A stretch of DNA of 53,257 nt, from positions 1 through 53,257 of the forward strand of contig NZ_JAMBOO010000029.1 in NCBI RefSeq assembly GCF_023715895.1. The letters run 5' to 3'. Made by a program: the position numbers and the translations under genes. Each line of letters opens with the position of its first letter. Positions within the stretch are counted from its first letter, which is position 1. Shown in pieces: positions 1 through 8,161 of the stretch. Source of the stretch: Domibacillus indicus. GTDB lineage: Bacteria; Bacillota; Bacilli; Bacillales; Domibacillaceae. The notes below the pieces were generated by a model. It did no database searches. It was not told the origin of the DNA and saw only the letters and a list, made by a program, of their open reading frames with translations.

Positions 1-105
1 CCGCCGCTGACTTCCGGGAGCAAGCTCCCTTCTGTCCGCTCGACTTGCATGTATTAGGCACGCCGCCAGCGTTCGTCCTGAGCCAGGATCAAACTCTCCA
101 AAAAA
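1..105 (-). rRNA. rrs: 16S ribosomal RNA, 5' end only (partial)
   Basis: Read on the minus strand this is the first ~105 nt of a bacterial 16S rRNA, with the universal AGAGTTTGATCCTGGCTCAG start followed by the conserved AACGCTGGCGGCGTGCCTAA stretch and the beginning of variable region V1. The gene runs off the left edge of the window. The mature 5' end is placed at about 105 by analogy with Bacillus. V1 reads as a low-GC Gram-positive (Bacillales) sequence, but the piece is too short for a genus call. Confidence 0.97.
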
Positions 106-239
106 GTTTGACTTGCTCATTTGTTTCCATTAAAACACGGGGTGTTTTTAATGGAAGATAAAAATTTAAAACGTTGACGTTTATTTTGTTCAGTTTTCAA
201 AGATCAATTTTCTTCATTGTCGTTATCGACAGCTAAATA
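106..239 (-). promoter_or_regulatory. pre-16S leader with processing stem
   Basis: The transcribed leader of the rrn operon lies between promoter and mature 16S. It contains CTTTGAAAACTGAAC (about 188-202 on the minus strand), the characteristic Bacillus pre-rRNA leader motif. It also holds a hairpin with 12-13 bp arms (127-138 with 142-154, CCATTAAAACAC against GTGTTTTTAATGG), which could form a processing or antitermination structure. The function of the hairpin is inferred. Confidence 0.7.
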
Positions 240-268
240 ATCATATCATGCATCAACTTTTAAGTCAA
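240..268 (-). promoter_or_regulatory. rrn promoter (sigma-A)
   Basis: On the minus strand TTGACT (263-268) and TATGAT (240-245) are separated by exactly 17 nt, a near-consensus vegetative promoter about 135 nt upstream of the mature 16S end, where the proximal rrn promoter of bacilli normally sits. A weaker TTGAGT with an AT-rich -10 region lies further upstream and could be a distal promoter, but it is not called. Confidence 0.8.
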
Positions 269-892
269 CAACTTTTTATCAAAAAATTATTTTAATAAAT
301 CATTATTGTGACTCAAACTTCTTTAACTTTACTATACCGTTAGAACGGCAGACAATCACCTTAATGCATCTAGCGCATAAAGTCCATAACATTTTTCCGT
401 TAGTAAATTATATTGAAATAATTAAACCAAATGAATACATGTTATTAGTTTAGGTTGCCGCAGAAGCGACGTTTAATAATATAGCATGCTTATTTTTCTT
501 TATCAACAAATTTTTTCGTGTTTTTTATTCCCTTTTCAGGTTTTTATTTCTGACAAGGAATACAACGACAATAGCTGTATGTTTGAATAAGGAGCAGCCT
601 GCGTAAGATACTACTGCTTAAAAGGATCTTCCTTCTTCATAAGGCTTGCATTTTTGCCGGGTAATGAGGTGATTAAAAAAGGCCGATAAACCCGTCGCTT
701 TTCCAATTATACTGTCTATGTTTCAAACACACTTTCTGCTGGATTTGTTCTCTTCTTAACAATGACGGCGAAAACATTTTGAACATAACATTGAAAATGA
801 AACAAGAAGCCCTTATGCTCACCCTACAATTAAGGACTTCTTCATTTATTATAGAAGCTGTTTAATTTTTTTGATCAATAATTCATATTAGC
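269..892. other. intergenic region, no gene seen
   Basis: The 624 bp between the rrn promoter and the oxidoreductase gene are AT-rich. Neither strand has an open frame with a usable ribosome-binding site. The only structured element is the stem-loop at 804-842. The rest probably holds upstream rrn promoter elements, but nothing definite can be assigned. Confidence 0.5.
804..842 (-). terminator. stem-loop, probable terminator of the Rieske oxidoreductase gene
   Basis: AAGAAG-C-CCTTA (804-815) pairs with TAAGG-A-CTTCTT (831-842), interrupted by one mismatch, about 50 nt downstream of the oxidoreductase stop. The following T-rich stretch is weak, so the terminator assignment is moderate. Confidence 0.5.
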
Positions 893-2470
893 TCAATATC
901 CCGAGTCTTCTGAGGTGAGATTGTCCAGCATGCGGTGATCGTGCCGCTGTAATGGCTTTTCGGCCGGCCCTTCCACTACTTCTCCTGTATAGGAAAACCG
1001 AGAACCGTGGCACGGACAATCCCACGTACGATCGCCGCTGTTCCACGCAACTTCACAACCGATATGCGTACAGGTTGTATCGACAATATGCAGATTTCCT
1101 TCGGTATCCCGATATGCCCCTTTACGGTGTCCATTAATTGTAATCGCTGCTCCTTCATCATTAGCCAAATCCTCTACACTTTTCGTCGGTTTTTCTAGTT
1201 TTCCCTTGATCAAATGACCGACCACATCTGCATTATCCAGCAGGAAGTTTTTTAAGCTTGGATGGGCATAAAAACGTGACGGCGAATATAAATCCTCATA
1301 AGGATTTGATTTTTTCCGAACGATATCCCGAAATAAAAGCGCAGCTGCCGTACTATTGGTCATTCCCCATTTTCTGAAGCCGGTCGCAATTAAGACATTT
1401 GATACTTCCGAAGTGATTTGGCCGATATAAGGGATTTTGTCGAGCGTCACTAAATCCTGGGCTGACCAGCGATAAAGAACATCCTCGATTCCTAAAACAT
1501 TCTCTCCAAATTCTTCAAGCGCGTTGTAATAGTCAATGGTGTCTTTTCCTTGGCCTGTTTTATGGTTTTCTCCTATAACCAGTACCATTTCTTCTCCATT
1601 GATTGTCACAGAGCGCAGGGAACGGGCGGGCTCTTCAACATTGCAGTACATTCCGCCTGGATAAGGCTTTTTTGTTTTAGCCGCAAGAACGTAAGAGCGG
1701 TCTGCATGCATTCTGGTTGAGTAAAGCCCGGTCCCTTCGTAAAAAGGAAAATGAGTGCAGGCAAGAACAAATCTTCCTTGAACACGAGATCCTCTGCGGG
1801 TGAGAACAGTTGGATACTCTCCTGTCTCAATATTCACGCATGTCGTATCTTCAAAAATCAAACCGCCCTTGTTCGTAATATCCTCGACGAGATGAGCGAG
1901 ATATTTCAATGGATGAAATTGAGCCTGGTCTTTCATGACAAGTGCTTTTTTTACATCCATTTCAAAAGGAATACGATCAACCAGGCCGCCGTTAATACCA
2001 AGACGCTGATAAGCTTCTGCTTCTTTTTCAAGTTTTCGTGTATACTGGTCTGCAGACGTGTACAGGTACGCATCTTGTATACGGAAATCGCAATCAATTT
2101 GATGTTTCTCTACGGTTTCTTGAATAAAGCGAAGCGCTTCTGCGTTGGCCTCATAATATAATTTGGCTTTGTTTGTTCCGAAATTGTGCATAAATTCGTC
2201 GTAAATCAATCCATGCTGAGCAGTAACTTTCGCGGTCGTATGCCCAGTTGTACCATTTAACAATTTCCCTGCTTCTAAAACGACCACTTTTAATCCTTCG
2301 TTCACTAAAAGATAAGCAGAAGTAAGGCCGGTGATTCCCCCGCCTACAATTACAACATCTACAGAGAGATCCTCTTCTAAACGAGGAAACGCCGGCAAAT
2401 CAACGGAATCTCTCCAAAATGACTGCGTATCCCCCGGCAGCTTCCCATTCAGCCTCTTATTTTGCTCCAC
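893..2470 (-). CDS. FAD-dependent oxidoreductase with C-terminal Rieske [2Fe-2S] domain
   Basis: This 525-residue protein has an N-terminal glycine-oxidase/DAO-type FAD fold: the dinucleotide-binding VVIVGGGITG lies near residue 40, and VVVLEAG ends the first beta-alpha-beta unit. A Rieske domain occupies the last ~90 residues, with ligands visible as CTHIGC and CPCHGSRF (CxH ... CxxH). This architecture matches the YhfW family of bacilli, whose substrate is unknown, and the length fits. The GTG start is supported by GGAGG seven nt upstream. It is probably a cytoplasmic redox enzyme passing electrons between the iron-sulphur centre and FAD. No partner gene adjoins it, so it is likely monocistronic with the stem-loop at 804-842 downstream. 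Confidence 0.9.
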   Translation of the reverse strand: MEQNKRLNGKLPGDTQSFWRDSVDLPAFPRLEEDLSVDVVIVGGGITGLTSAYLLVNEGLKVVVLEAGKLLNGTTGHTTAKVTAQHGLIYDEFMHNFGTNKAKLYYEANAEALRFIQETVEKHQIDCDFRIQDAYLYTSADQYTRKLEKEAEAYQRLGINGGLVDRIPFEMDVKKALVMKDQAQFHPLKYLAHLVEDITNKGGLIFEDTTCVNIETGEYPTVLTRRGSRVQGRFVLACTHFPFYEGTGLYSTRMHADRSYVLAAKTKKPYPGGMYCNVEEPARSLRSVTINGEEMVLVIGENHKTGQGKDTIDYYNALEEFGENVLGIEDVLYRWSAQDLVTLDKIPYIGQITSEVSNVLIATGFRKWGMTNSTAAALLFRDIVRKKSNPYEDLYSPSRFYAHPSLKNFLLDNADVVGHLIKGKLEKPTKSVEDLANDEGAAITINGHRKGAYRDTEGNLHIVDTTCTHIGCEVAWNSGDRTWDCPCHGSRFSYTGEVVEGPAEKPLQRHDHRMLDNLTSEDSGY

Positions 2471-2635
2471 TTAAAAACCTCCATTTATGATTTCAGTTAT
2501 ACGGCCAGCCGGCTGGCTGAGGTTCACTTATTTTGCTTGACCATTCCCCTATAGGTTGCCATTTTTTTCATTGACATATACATAAAAGGAGCTACTGAGA
2601 AAATACATGTAAAGAAGCTGCATGGACATAAAAAA

Positions 2636-2654
2636 GAAGCTGCTCTGCAGCTTC
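2636..2654 (-). terminator. rho-independent terminator of the RsbR-like gene
   Basis: A perfect 8-bp stem GAAGCTGC/GCAGCTTC with a 3-nt loop is flanked by A and T runs. It begins 2 nt past the stop of the STAS-domain gene. Confidence 0.8.
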
Positions 2655-2655
2655 T

Positions 2656-3498
2656 TTATAAAAGACCAAAAGACTCATTTAAGTCTTTTAATGCCTGTTC
2701 TAAATTGGATTTGATTTTTAATTGGCCTGTATCAATGCCTAGATTTGTCATCGTTTGGGCTACTTCCGGCCTGATGCCAATTAAAATGGTTTCTACACCA
2801 AGCAGTCCCAGCGCTTTTTCGATTTTAAAAATTTGATCTGCGACCATGGTATCAACGACTAATACACCCGATAAATCAAAAAGAAGATGGGACAACCGCT
2901 TTTCAGAAGCTTTCTGCAGCACTTCTTCCATTAAAAGACGCGCTCTTTCTGTATCGATATTTCCAATAAGCGGCAATACAGCCACTCCTTTTGCGAGTGG
3001 TACAACGGGTACGGATAATTCTAGAAAAGCGCGTTTTGAATTTTCAAGGGTTTCTTCGTGGCACTGAACGTAGGCAGAGCTGAATGCATAAACGGCTTGA
3101 TCTAAAAGCGGGTCTAAAATAGAACCTACCTTTAGCGACGTGGCCAGCGACATATCGTGATTCAGCATTTCCTCCCCCAGCACTTCCCAAATACAAGTTC
3201 GATAATAACTCGTTCCTTTTAATGCTTGATCTAACGGAATACCTAAATCACATACGCGCTTGCCTGTTTCTTTTCCCCATTTTAAAAAAAGCTGGCCCCC
3301 TGTGTCTGCATCAGCTTCCTGAAGAAGACTTTCCCCGAATAACTTGACGAAATTCGCCCGGATGTCGATGATTTCTTTTTCAGTCATTGGGAGTTTTTGT
3401 GCTGCTGCTTTGTTGATTGCTTTCTCATGTACCCGTTCGGCAATTTGATATTTTTTTTCTAAAATTTTCTCCCCAAGAAGTTGCAACTCGTTCTTCAT
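2656..3498 (-). CDS. RsbR-like stressosome protein (N-terminal sensor plus C-terminal STAS domain)
   Basis: The protein is 280 residues when started at the ATG at 3498, which has GGAGG seven nt upstream. A longer frame to 3549 has no such site. The N-terminal half is a helical, globin-like RsbR-type region. The last ~110 residues form a STAS domain with LLFDLSGVLVVDT (the loop holding the phosphorylatable Ser/Thr) and a QIFKIEKALGLLG helix. RsbR paralogues build the stressosome with RsbS and RsbT and pass signals toward sigma-B. The stressosome core genes are not here, so this looks like an orphan RsbR paralogue (co-antagonist), as is common in bacilli. What it senses is unknown. A terminator follows immediately. 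Confidence 0.82.
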   Translation of the reverse strand: MKNELQLLGEKILEKKYQIAERVHEKAINKAAAQKLPMTEKEIIDIRANFVKLFGESLLQEADADTGGQLFLKWGKETGKRVCDLGIPLDQALKGTSYYRTCIWEVLGEEMLNHDMSLATSLKVGSILDPLLDQAVYAFSSAYVQCHEETLENSKRAFLELSVPVVPLAKGVAVLPLIGNIDTERARLLMEEVLQKASEKRLSHLLFDLSGVLVVDTMVADQIFKIEKALGLLGVETILIGIRPEVAQTMTNLGIDTGQLKIKSNLEQALKDLNESFGLL

Positions 3499-3897
3499 TT
3501 TTTCCTCCAAGACCTTATGTATTTGCTGCATGTATAGATATATACCCAATTATAAAAAGGCTTCAATCCTTTTCACTCTTAAATTACACTCCGCTAATAA
3601 GCTGTAGTTTGTCGCCAATAAAACTGCTCTTATCTTTTTGTGGGTTCAATTATATCGTAAAAAAGCTGATTCGAAGGACTCAACTTTGCAGGATAGCTGC
3701 TCACTTACACGAGATCATTCAACATTAAACCTGTTCAAAAAGTTATGTATTTACAAAAAATAACAAAAAGGTGCGGATGCCTGCTTAACTTGTAAAAAAA
3801 GAAAGGCACAAGGCCTTTCTTTCTTTATTATATTACAGAAAACAGACTACATCTATTCTCAAATAGATAGCAGATATAGGGTTCCAACAGTGCCCCT
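3499..3897. other. intergenic region with one terminator
   Basis: About 400 bp hold the upstream region of the RsbR-like gene and the terminator of the TIM-barrel gene (3799-3822). No additional coding frame with a ribosome-binding site is apparent on either strand. Confidence 0.5.
3799..3822 (-). terminator. terminator of the TIM-barrel isomerase gene
   Basis: AAGAAAGGC (3799-3807) pairs with GCCTTTCTT (3813-3821), flanked by A and T runs on both sides, so it could work bidirectionally. It lies about 75 nt past the stop of the gene ending at 3898. Confidence 0.75.
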
Positions 3898-4665
3898 TTA
3901 TCCTGTGTGATGTTTTTGATGAATTTGGACTAAATCTTCGACTGGATTATGAATCGGGAAGTATTCAATGCCTACATACCCAGAATAATCGGTTTGTTTA
4001 ATTGCATCGAAAATATTATCGTAATTTAACTCGCCGATAAACAGCTCATGTCTTCCCGGAGTACCTGCTGCTTGTATATGGGCGATGTGATCAATGTTAT
4101 TAATCATTCGAGAAGTCACATGTCCTTCCATAATTTGAACATGATAGATATCGTAACAAACTTTCACCAAAGGATGATTTATCTCTTTTACAATATCAAA
4201 TGCTTCTTCTGATGTATTCAAATAATAACCACTTAACTCTGCATCTACTTTTATATTAAGCGGTTCAATGGCCGTTGTAACATTGTGTTCTTCTAGAATA
4301 GGGATGCTTTCTTTTAACCCTTCAACTAAGCTTTTCCTCATCTCCTGGCGTGTTAAACCGTCCACTTCAAAACCAACCATGTGAACCATCAGTTTGCTAC
4401 CGAGATAATTAGCCGCTTTTGCTGTTTCTTTTAGTGCTTCCAGCGCTTTTTCCCGATTAGAAGGATCCACAAAACTTTCGGGCTTCACAACAATGCATGC
4501 AATATCTATCCCTAATTCCTCTTTTGTTTCTTTGATTCTTTGGAGGTCCTTGTCATGAGGAGACCAAAATTCAACAATGTTCAGCTCTTTTTCGTGCAGT
4601 ATGCGCATTGCCTCACAAGGATCCTGATCTTGAAATAAGCTTTCAATATTAAAAGAAATTTTCAT
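3898..4665 (-). CDS. sugar phosphate isomerase/epimerase family protein (xylose isomerase-like TIM barrel)
   Basis: This 255-residue protein belongs to the AP-endonuclease-2-like TIM-barrel family that includes hydroxypyruvate isomerases, IolE/IolI and sugar epimerases. Metal-binding signatures visible are AIEPLN (Glu), VCYDIYHVQI (Asp, His), HIQAAG (His) and a terminal YVGIEYFP (Glu), the usual divalent metal set. The length is typical. The start has GGAG about 8 nt upstream. It stands alone between a terminator and a transposon, so context does not reveal the substrate. A role in sugar or hydroxypyruvate isomerisation is a family-level inference only. Confidence 0.8.
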   Translation of the reverse strand: MKISFNIESLFQDQDPCEAMRILHEKELNIVEFWSPHDKDLQRIKETKEELGIDIACIVVKPESFVDPSNREKALEALKETAKAANYLGSKLMVHMVGFEVDGLTRQEMRKSLVEGLKESIPILEEHNVTTAIEPLNIKVDAELSGYYLNTSEEAFDIVKEINHPLVKVCYDIYHVQIMEGHVTSRMINNIDHIAHIQAAGTPGRHELFIGELNYDNIFDAIKQTDYSGYVGIEYFPIHNPVEDLVQIHQKHHTG

Positions 4666-4786
4666 TTCCCTACTCCTTTATCGTGATTAAACCAGCGCTT
4701 TTGTTGATTTTTTGACCATGCTATAGCCTGATTACAAGGACTATAAGAATAGATAAACGTGTTATACCCGCTATCAAAAATAGTTA

Positions 4787-4859
4787 GTGAACCTCTCCAC
4801 CTAAATCAAAGATTTTGATGGAGCATCCCTTATCTTGAATACAGTACAACATCAGCTGG
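4787..4859 (-). ncRNA. possible omega-RNA (reRNA) scaffold at the tnpB 3' end
   Basis: In IS200/IS605 elements a guide RNA is transcribed from the right end, overlapping or following tnpB, and its guide is the DNA just outside the element. Here the 73 nt after the tnpB stop contain the conserved hairpin (CTCCA against TGGAG around a TCAAAATC/GATTT stem) and end at GGTTCAC. The guide would then be roughly 4766-4786. Seen: the hairpin and its position. Inferred: transcription and function. Confidence 0.35.
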
Positions 4860-6218
4860 TTAAGCTTCCTCCGGAAGCCCGAGTGCATGATGGAGACTAA
4901 TGAACGAAGATAAGGTCTGAGATGTTCTTATTGCCAGCTCAGGGACTTTTGCCTGAAGTGACAACCATTTCGTTTCCGAAATGGATTTTTGAAAAGCCCG
5001 AATGAAATAACGGGCTCCAATATTATAAGAAGCGGACAAATCCGCATGATAGACTTTGCCAGTTGAAAACGTGGCAAAGTCTTTTTTCGGGTTCCGTTCC
5101 ACGTTTCCAGAGCCATCAAGTGCAAGGGCGCTGGTGTTTCGCGGATTGACCCGGGATATGCGCATGCCGAGGCAGTGCGCCATTTCTTCTACCTTGTTTT
5201 GGATGCCTATTTTCCCCCACCCGTGAAGCTTGAAACGAAATTTCCTGGCTCCATAAAACCCCTTTGGGGTTTTCATTCTACCCAGGTATTCGAATACAAT
5301 GACATCACACCCGTGCTTTGTCGCAAATTTTATAATTTCATGGCTTGTGTGGCGGACAATATGCTGCTGGTACCCATTGATCTGCCGCCAAAAATTCGGT
5401 GCATGAATGCGGCCGCTTGCCCGCTGGGCTTTCCGCAGTTTGTTGGTTAACGTCTGCAGACGGTCTTTTTCTTTAGGCTGGTTAATAAATGTCCGGCCTA
5501 AGACAGTGCCTTTTGCATCGATAACCGAGCAAACCGCAGAGTTCGTCAGTCCGAGGTCTACTGCACACACTTTTTGCTCTTGAATAGCCGTTTTTGTTAA
5601 AGTAACTTTATTTTTATAGCTGATAGAAAGGAAGAATTTCTTTCCCCGCTTAATCAGCTTAGGATTGTTCTCTTTCCATTCCCAAACACCGCGCTTATAA
5701 TGGTCCTGCCCTTTAAATTCGATATCCACCCATACCCAGTCATTCTGGTAAAATACCTTAATTTGTGCTGATGTATCGGATGTTCTGTTGAACATGTTCT
5801 CTCGATAAAAAACAGGGAATTCCTTATGTTCCGCCTGCAGACGGGGCGGCTGTTTCTTGAATTTTTTTCCTTCGGAAAGAGCATACTTCTGCTCTTTTTC
5901 CCAGTTTTGGTAGTTAGAGCGAAAGCTCTTTACTTTGCCAAAAGCAGAAGCAATGGCACTTCTGCGGAAGTAGGAAGGAAATTTGTAAAAACGTTCGTTA
6001 AACTCTTTATATTTTGGAAGAGGGTTTGATTTGGTTGCGTGAATCAGTTTTTCTACTGCTGGCACAATTGACTTTGTTGTCAGGCCCTTGATATCATCAA
6101 ATTCTTTGTCAATGACCTCAATCACATAGGTCAAAGCGGCATTGTAAATATCCAGAGTATCATTGAAGATTTCGGTCTGGTTTGTAATTTTGTGCAGGAG
6201 TGACTTCGCAACTTTCAT
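4860..6218 (-). CDS. tnpB: TnpB-family RNA-guided endonuclease (IS605 OrfB)
   Basis: This is a protein of about 452 residues. The ATG at 6218 has AAGAGGG seven nt upstream. An in-frame TTG two codons earlier lies too close to that site. A RuvC-like nuclease fold is seen with its three acidic positions: AVDLGLTN (Asp, about residue 222), VIVFEYLG (Glu, about 310) and HADLSASYN (Asp, about 395). The zinc-ribbon cysteines that normally lie between the second and third acidic motifs are absent: the stretch reads NTSALALDGSG ... ATFSTGKVYHADL with no CxxC pairs. A Bacillus subgroup with a degraded ribbon is known to me, so this is a divergent lineage rather than a fresh mutation. TnpB proteins cut DNA next to a short motif at the vacant insertion site and so help keep the element. 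Confidence 0.88.
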   Translation of the reverse strand: MKVAKSLLHKITNQTEIFNDTLDIYNAALTYVIEVIDKEFDDIKGLTTKSIVPAVEKLIHATKSNPLPKYKEFNERFYKFPSYFRRSAIASAFGKVKSFRSNYQNWEKEQKYALSEGKKFKKQPPRLQAEHKEFPVFYRENMFNRTSDTSAQIKVFYQNDWVWVDIEFKGQDHYKRGVWEWKENNPKLIKRGKKFFLSISYKNKVTLTKTAIQEQKVCAVDLGLTNSAVCSVIDAKGTVLGRTFINQPKEKDRLQTLTNKLRKAQRASGRIHAPNFWRQINGYQQHIVRHTSHEIIKFATKHGCDVIVFEYLGRMKTPKGFYGARKFRFKLHGWGKIGIQNKVEEMAHCLGMRISRVNPRNTSALALDGSGNVERNPKKDFATFSTGKVYHADLSASYNIGARYFIRAFQKSISETKWLSLQAKVPELAIRTSQTLSSFISLHHALGLPEEA

Positions 6219-6308
6219 AACCAAACCCTCTTTTCCATTTTTTAGTCCTTATAATAAGTTGATCGTATCAAAATGGAAATCAATTGTAAAACGAAAAGGA
6301 GGATCAGT

Positions 6309-6377
6309 ATGAGTGATGAGAAGTAAGAAGCGGCAACCGGTGTAATGAAAAAATATATAAAAGAACAGGGAGAATAA
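6309..6377 (+). pseudogene. tiny open frame broken by an in-frame TAA
   Basis: A textbook ribosome-binding site (AAAAGGAGG, 6295-6303) precedes ATG at 6309, but after five codons (MSDEK) a TAA at 6324-6326 interrupts. The same frame then continues EAATGVMKKYIKEQGE to TAA at 6375-6377, followed directly by the hairpin at 6383-6435 and a T run. It looks like a roughly 22-residue peptide gene with its own terminator that acquired a stop codon, or a reinitiating pair (ATG at 6345). Product unknown. Confidence 0.35.
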
Positions 6378-6382
6378 AGACC

Positions 6383-6435
6383 TTAGCGCCTAACCCCCAC
6401 TAAATCGAAGATTTTGAAGGGGAATGCGGCGCTAA
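6383..6435. repeat. long imperfect palindrome at the tnpB 5' side (element left end or terminator)
   Basis: Outer arms TTAGCGCC (6383-6390) and GGCGCTAA (6428-6435) enclose inner arms CCCC and GGGG around AAATCGAAGATTTT. The inner part resembles the right-end hairpin at 4796-4826, supporting a left-end role. On the plus strand a run of six T follows, so it could also terminate plus-strand transcription. Confidence 0.6.
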
Positions 6436-6592
6436 TTTTTTGTTCAATGGTCTTTCCTCCTGCCAGCCTGAAAGTTAAAACTTTTATGGTTGTTCTATCG
6501 TAAACAACCACTTATAGCTATTAACAAGCGGCTGGCACCTTTTGAACCGAAAAGCTGCTTTATTTACAAGGAGAAAGGCTCACCGTGACAGT

Positions 6593-7900
6593 TTAAGACA
6601 TCTCTGTAGAAATAGCCGGCAATACAATAGAAAAACAAGTTCCTTTATCGATCTCACTTCTTACTGTAATGCTCCCGTCCATACTTTGAATAATACTAAA
6701 CGAAACCATTAACCCTAATCCCGTTCCTTTTTCTTTTGTTGTAAAATAAGGTTCGCCAAGACGGTCGATCTGCATTTGGGTCATCCCTTTTCCCGTATCG
6801 GAAATGTTAATAAAGAGACGACGGACCTCATACTCTATTTGGATGGACATTTCCCCGCCGCTTTCCATCGCTTCTATTCCATTTTTCATAATATTAATGA
6901 GAGCCTGTTCTAATTTTTTTCTTTCACCCAGCACATAGAAGGACTCATTTTCTTTAAAGCTCAACTTAATATTGACGCTGTTCATGTTTGCTAAAGGCGT
7001 AAGAATATTCACGACCTGGTAAATCTCTTGATGTACTAGGATTTTCTCCATTTTTTCAGGTGTAGGCTTAGCGAAAGTTAAATAATCATTAATAATGTCT
7101 GTCGCTCTGTCTAATTCTTGAATGGACAGCCTGATATACTCTTTTATTTCTGGAGAAATCGAGCTCTCATGTGATAACTGCATAAATCCTCTGCTCGCCG
7201 TCAGCGGGTTTCTTACTTCATGGGAAATACTCGCAGCAAGGTTGCTGACAATGTCCAGCTTTTCTGCTTTTATTAATTTTTGCAGGACATCAAGATTTGT
7301 TTTAATGACTTCCCAAATAGCTGTAGCGATCCACATACTTACAATGTTGAGCAAAAAGTAAACAATCCACATATTGGGTGTTAAATGAATATCCGAAACC
7401 TTTATGGCAGCAAAGTAAGTGAGCAGCAAAGAAATAAAAACCAATAAAACGCTTGATAGTAACTTTTGTTTTAAAGGCATCTTTATATAGTATTTAGAGA
7501 CAAGAGCAGCTAATACTGCCATCGCAGCATACGACCAAAGGGTCACATAAAAGCCGCTTCCCCCTACAAAATAACGGATTAAAAAAAGAGCCGCCAGTAG
7601 AAGAAAACCATTTTTTGGCCCCGCATATAAGAATCCCAGCAGAAGAGGAACTCTGCGAAGATCCCACGTAAACCCGTTTCCGAATGAAAAAGGGAAAAAC
7701 ATGCACATTGCTAAGGAGATCAGCAGGAAGATGACAAACCAGGTGTCTTTAAACCTTTCAAAGCGGTAGGAGTACTTCAATAAATAAAACATTTGCATTA
7801 AAAACAGAGGAAGTAAAACAAATAGAAAATTAATGAGTAAGTCCTTCGTTATCAGTTCCATCGATGCACCGCCCATTGAACACATAAGGAAATCGTTCAT
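6593..7900 (-). CDS. kinB: KinB-like membrane sensor histidine kinase
   Basis: The protein has 435 residues. About six hydrophobic segments fill the first ~215 residues, in the 5TM/LytS-like arrangement of sporulation kinase B. A HisKA phosphoacceptor motif follows (SISHEVRNPLTASRG, His about 230), then an HATPase_c domain with N box NIMKNGIEAM, ISDTGKGM and GTGLGLMVS. The ATG at 7900 has AGGA seven nt upstream. An internal ATG at 7861 (MELITKDLL) aligns better with the start of B. subtilis KinB and is an alternative. No response regulator adjoins it, which fits a phosphorelay kinase feeding Spo0F. The usual partner kapB is not in the window. Sporulation-initiation function is an inference from resemblance. 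Confidence 0.75.
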   Translation of the reverse strand: MNDFLMCSMGGASMELITKDLLINFLFVLLPLFLMQMFYLLKYSYRFERFKDTWFVIFLLISLAMCMFFPFSFGNGFTWDLRRVPLLLGFLYAGPKNGFLLLAALFLIRYFVGGSGFYVTLWSYAAMAVLAALVSKYYIKMPLKQKLLSSVLLVFISLLLTYFAAIKVSDIHLTPNMWIVYFLLNIVSMWIATAIWEVIKTNLDVLQKLIKAEKLDIVSNLAASISHEVRNPLTASRGFMQLSHESSISPEIKEYIRLSIQELDRATDIINDYLTFAKPTPEKMEKILVHQEIYQVVNILTPLANMNSVNIKLSFKENESFYVLGERKKLEQALINIMKNGIEAMESGGEMSIQIEYEVRRLFINISDTGKGMTQMQIDRLGEPYFTTKEKGTGLGLMVSFSIIQSMDGSITVRSEIDKGTCFSIVLPAISTEMS

Positions 7901-8054
7901 ATAATTTTCCTAAGCATAATCTATTTGTTCTCACTCTCGCAATCTTCTTTTTAAAAAGTCCGGCTCGTTTTAACGCTATTTAGATTTTTCTTAATGAATG
8001 GTTAAATGCTTTAGATGATGAATAAAACACTATTTCTACTTACTATAGAAAAAG

Positions 8055-8079
8055 AAAACCCCTGGAAGCCAGGGGTTTT
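8055..8079 (-). terminator. rho-independent terminator of the secreted repeat-protein gene
   Basis: A perfect stem AAAACCCCTGG/CCAGGGGTTTT with an AAG loop lies about 80 nt downstream of the gene ending at 8162 and upstream of the KinB-like gene. It can act in both directions. Confidence 0.88.
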
Positions 8080-8161
8080 CTCATCCTTTATCGGTTGTTT
8101 GCCAGGTATGTGGAGTGGCAAAAGCTTTCATTTATTTATGTTACCAAACATTCTACTATTT

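Larger units (their letters stand above)
4787..6435 (-). mobile_element. IS200/IS605-group (IS1341-type) element carrying tnpB only
   Basis: A tnpB gene is bracketed by two related hairpin sequences, both containing TCAAAATC, a short TTT/TTC loop, then GATTTAG and a G-rich arm: 4796-4826 on the tnpB 3' side and 6394-6422 on its 5' side. Subterminal hairpins are how IS605-group transposases recognise their ends, so these are taken as right and left ends. Exact cleavage points cannot be read. The 3' end is placed near GGTTCAC (4787-4793). No tnpA (Y1 transposase) is present, so mobility would depend on a TnpA supplied in trans. Boundaries are approximate. Confidence 0.6.
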
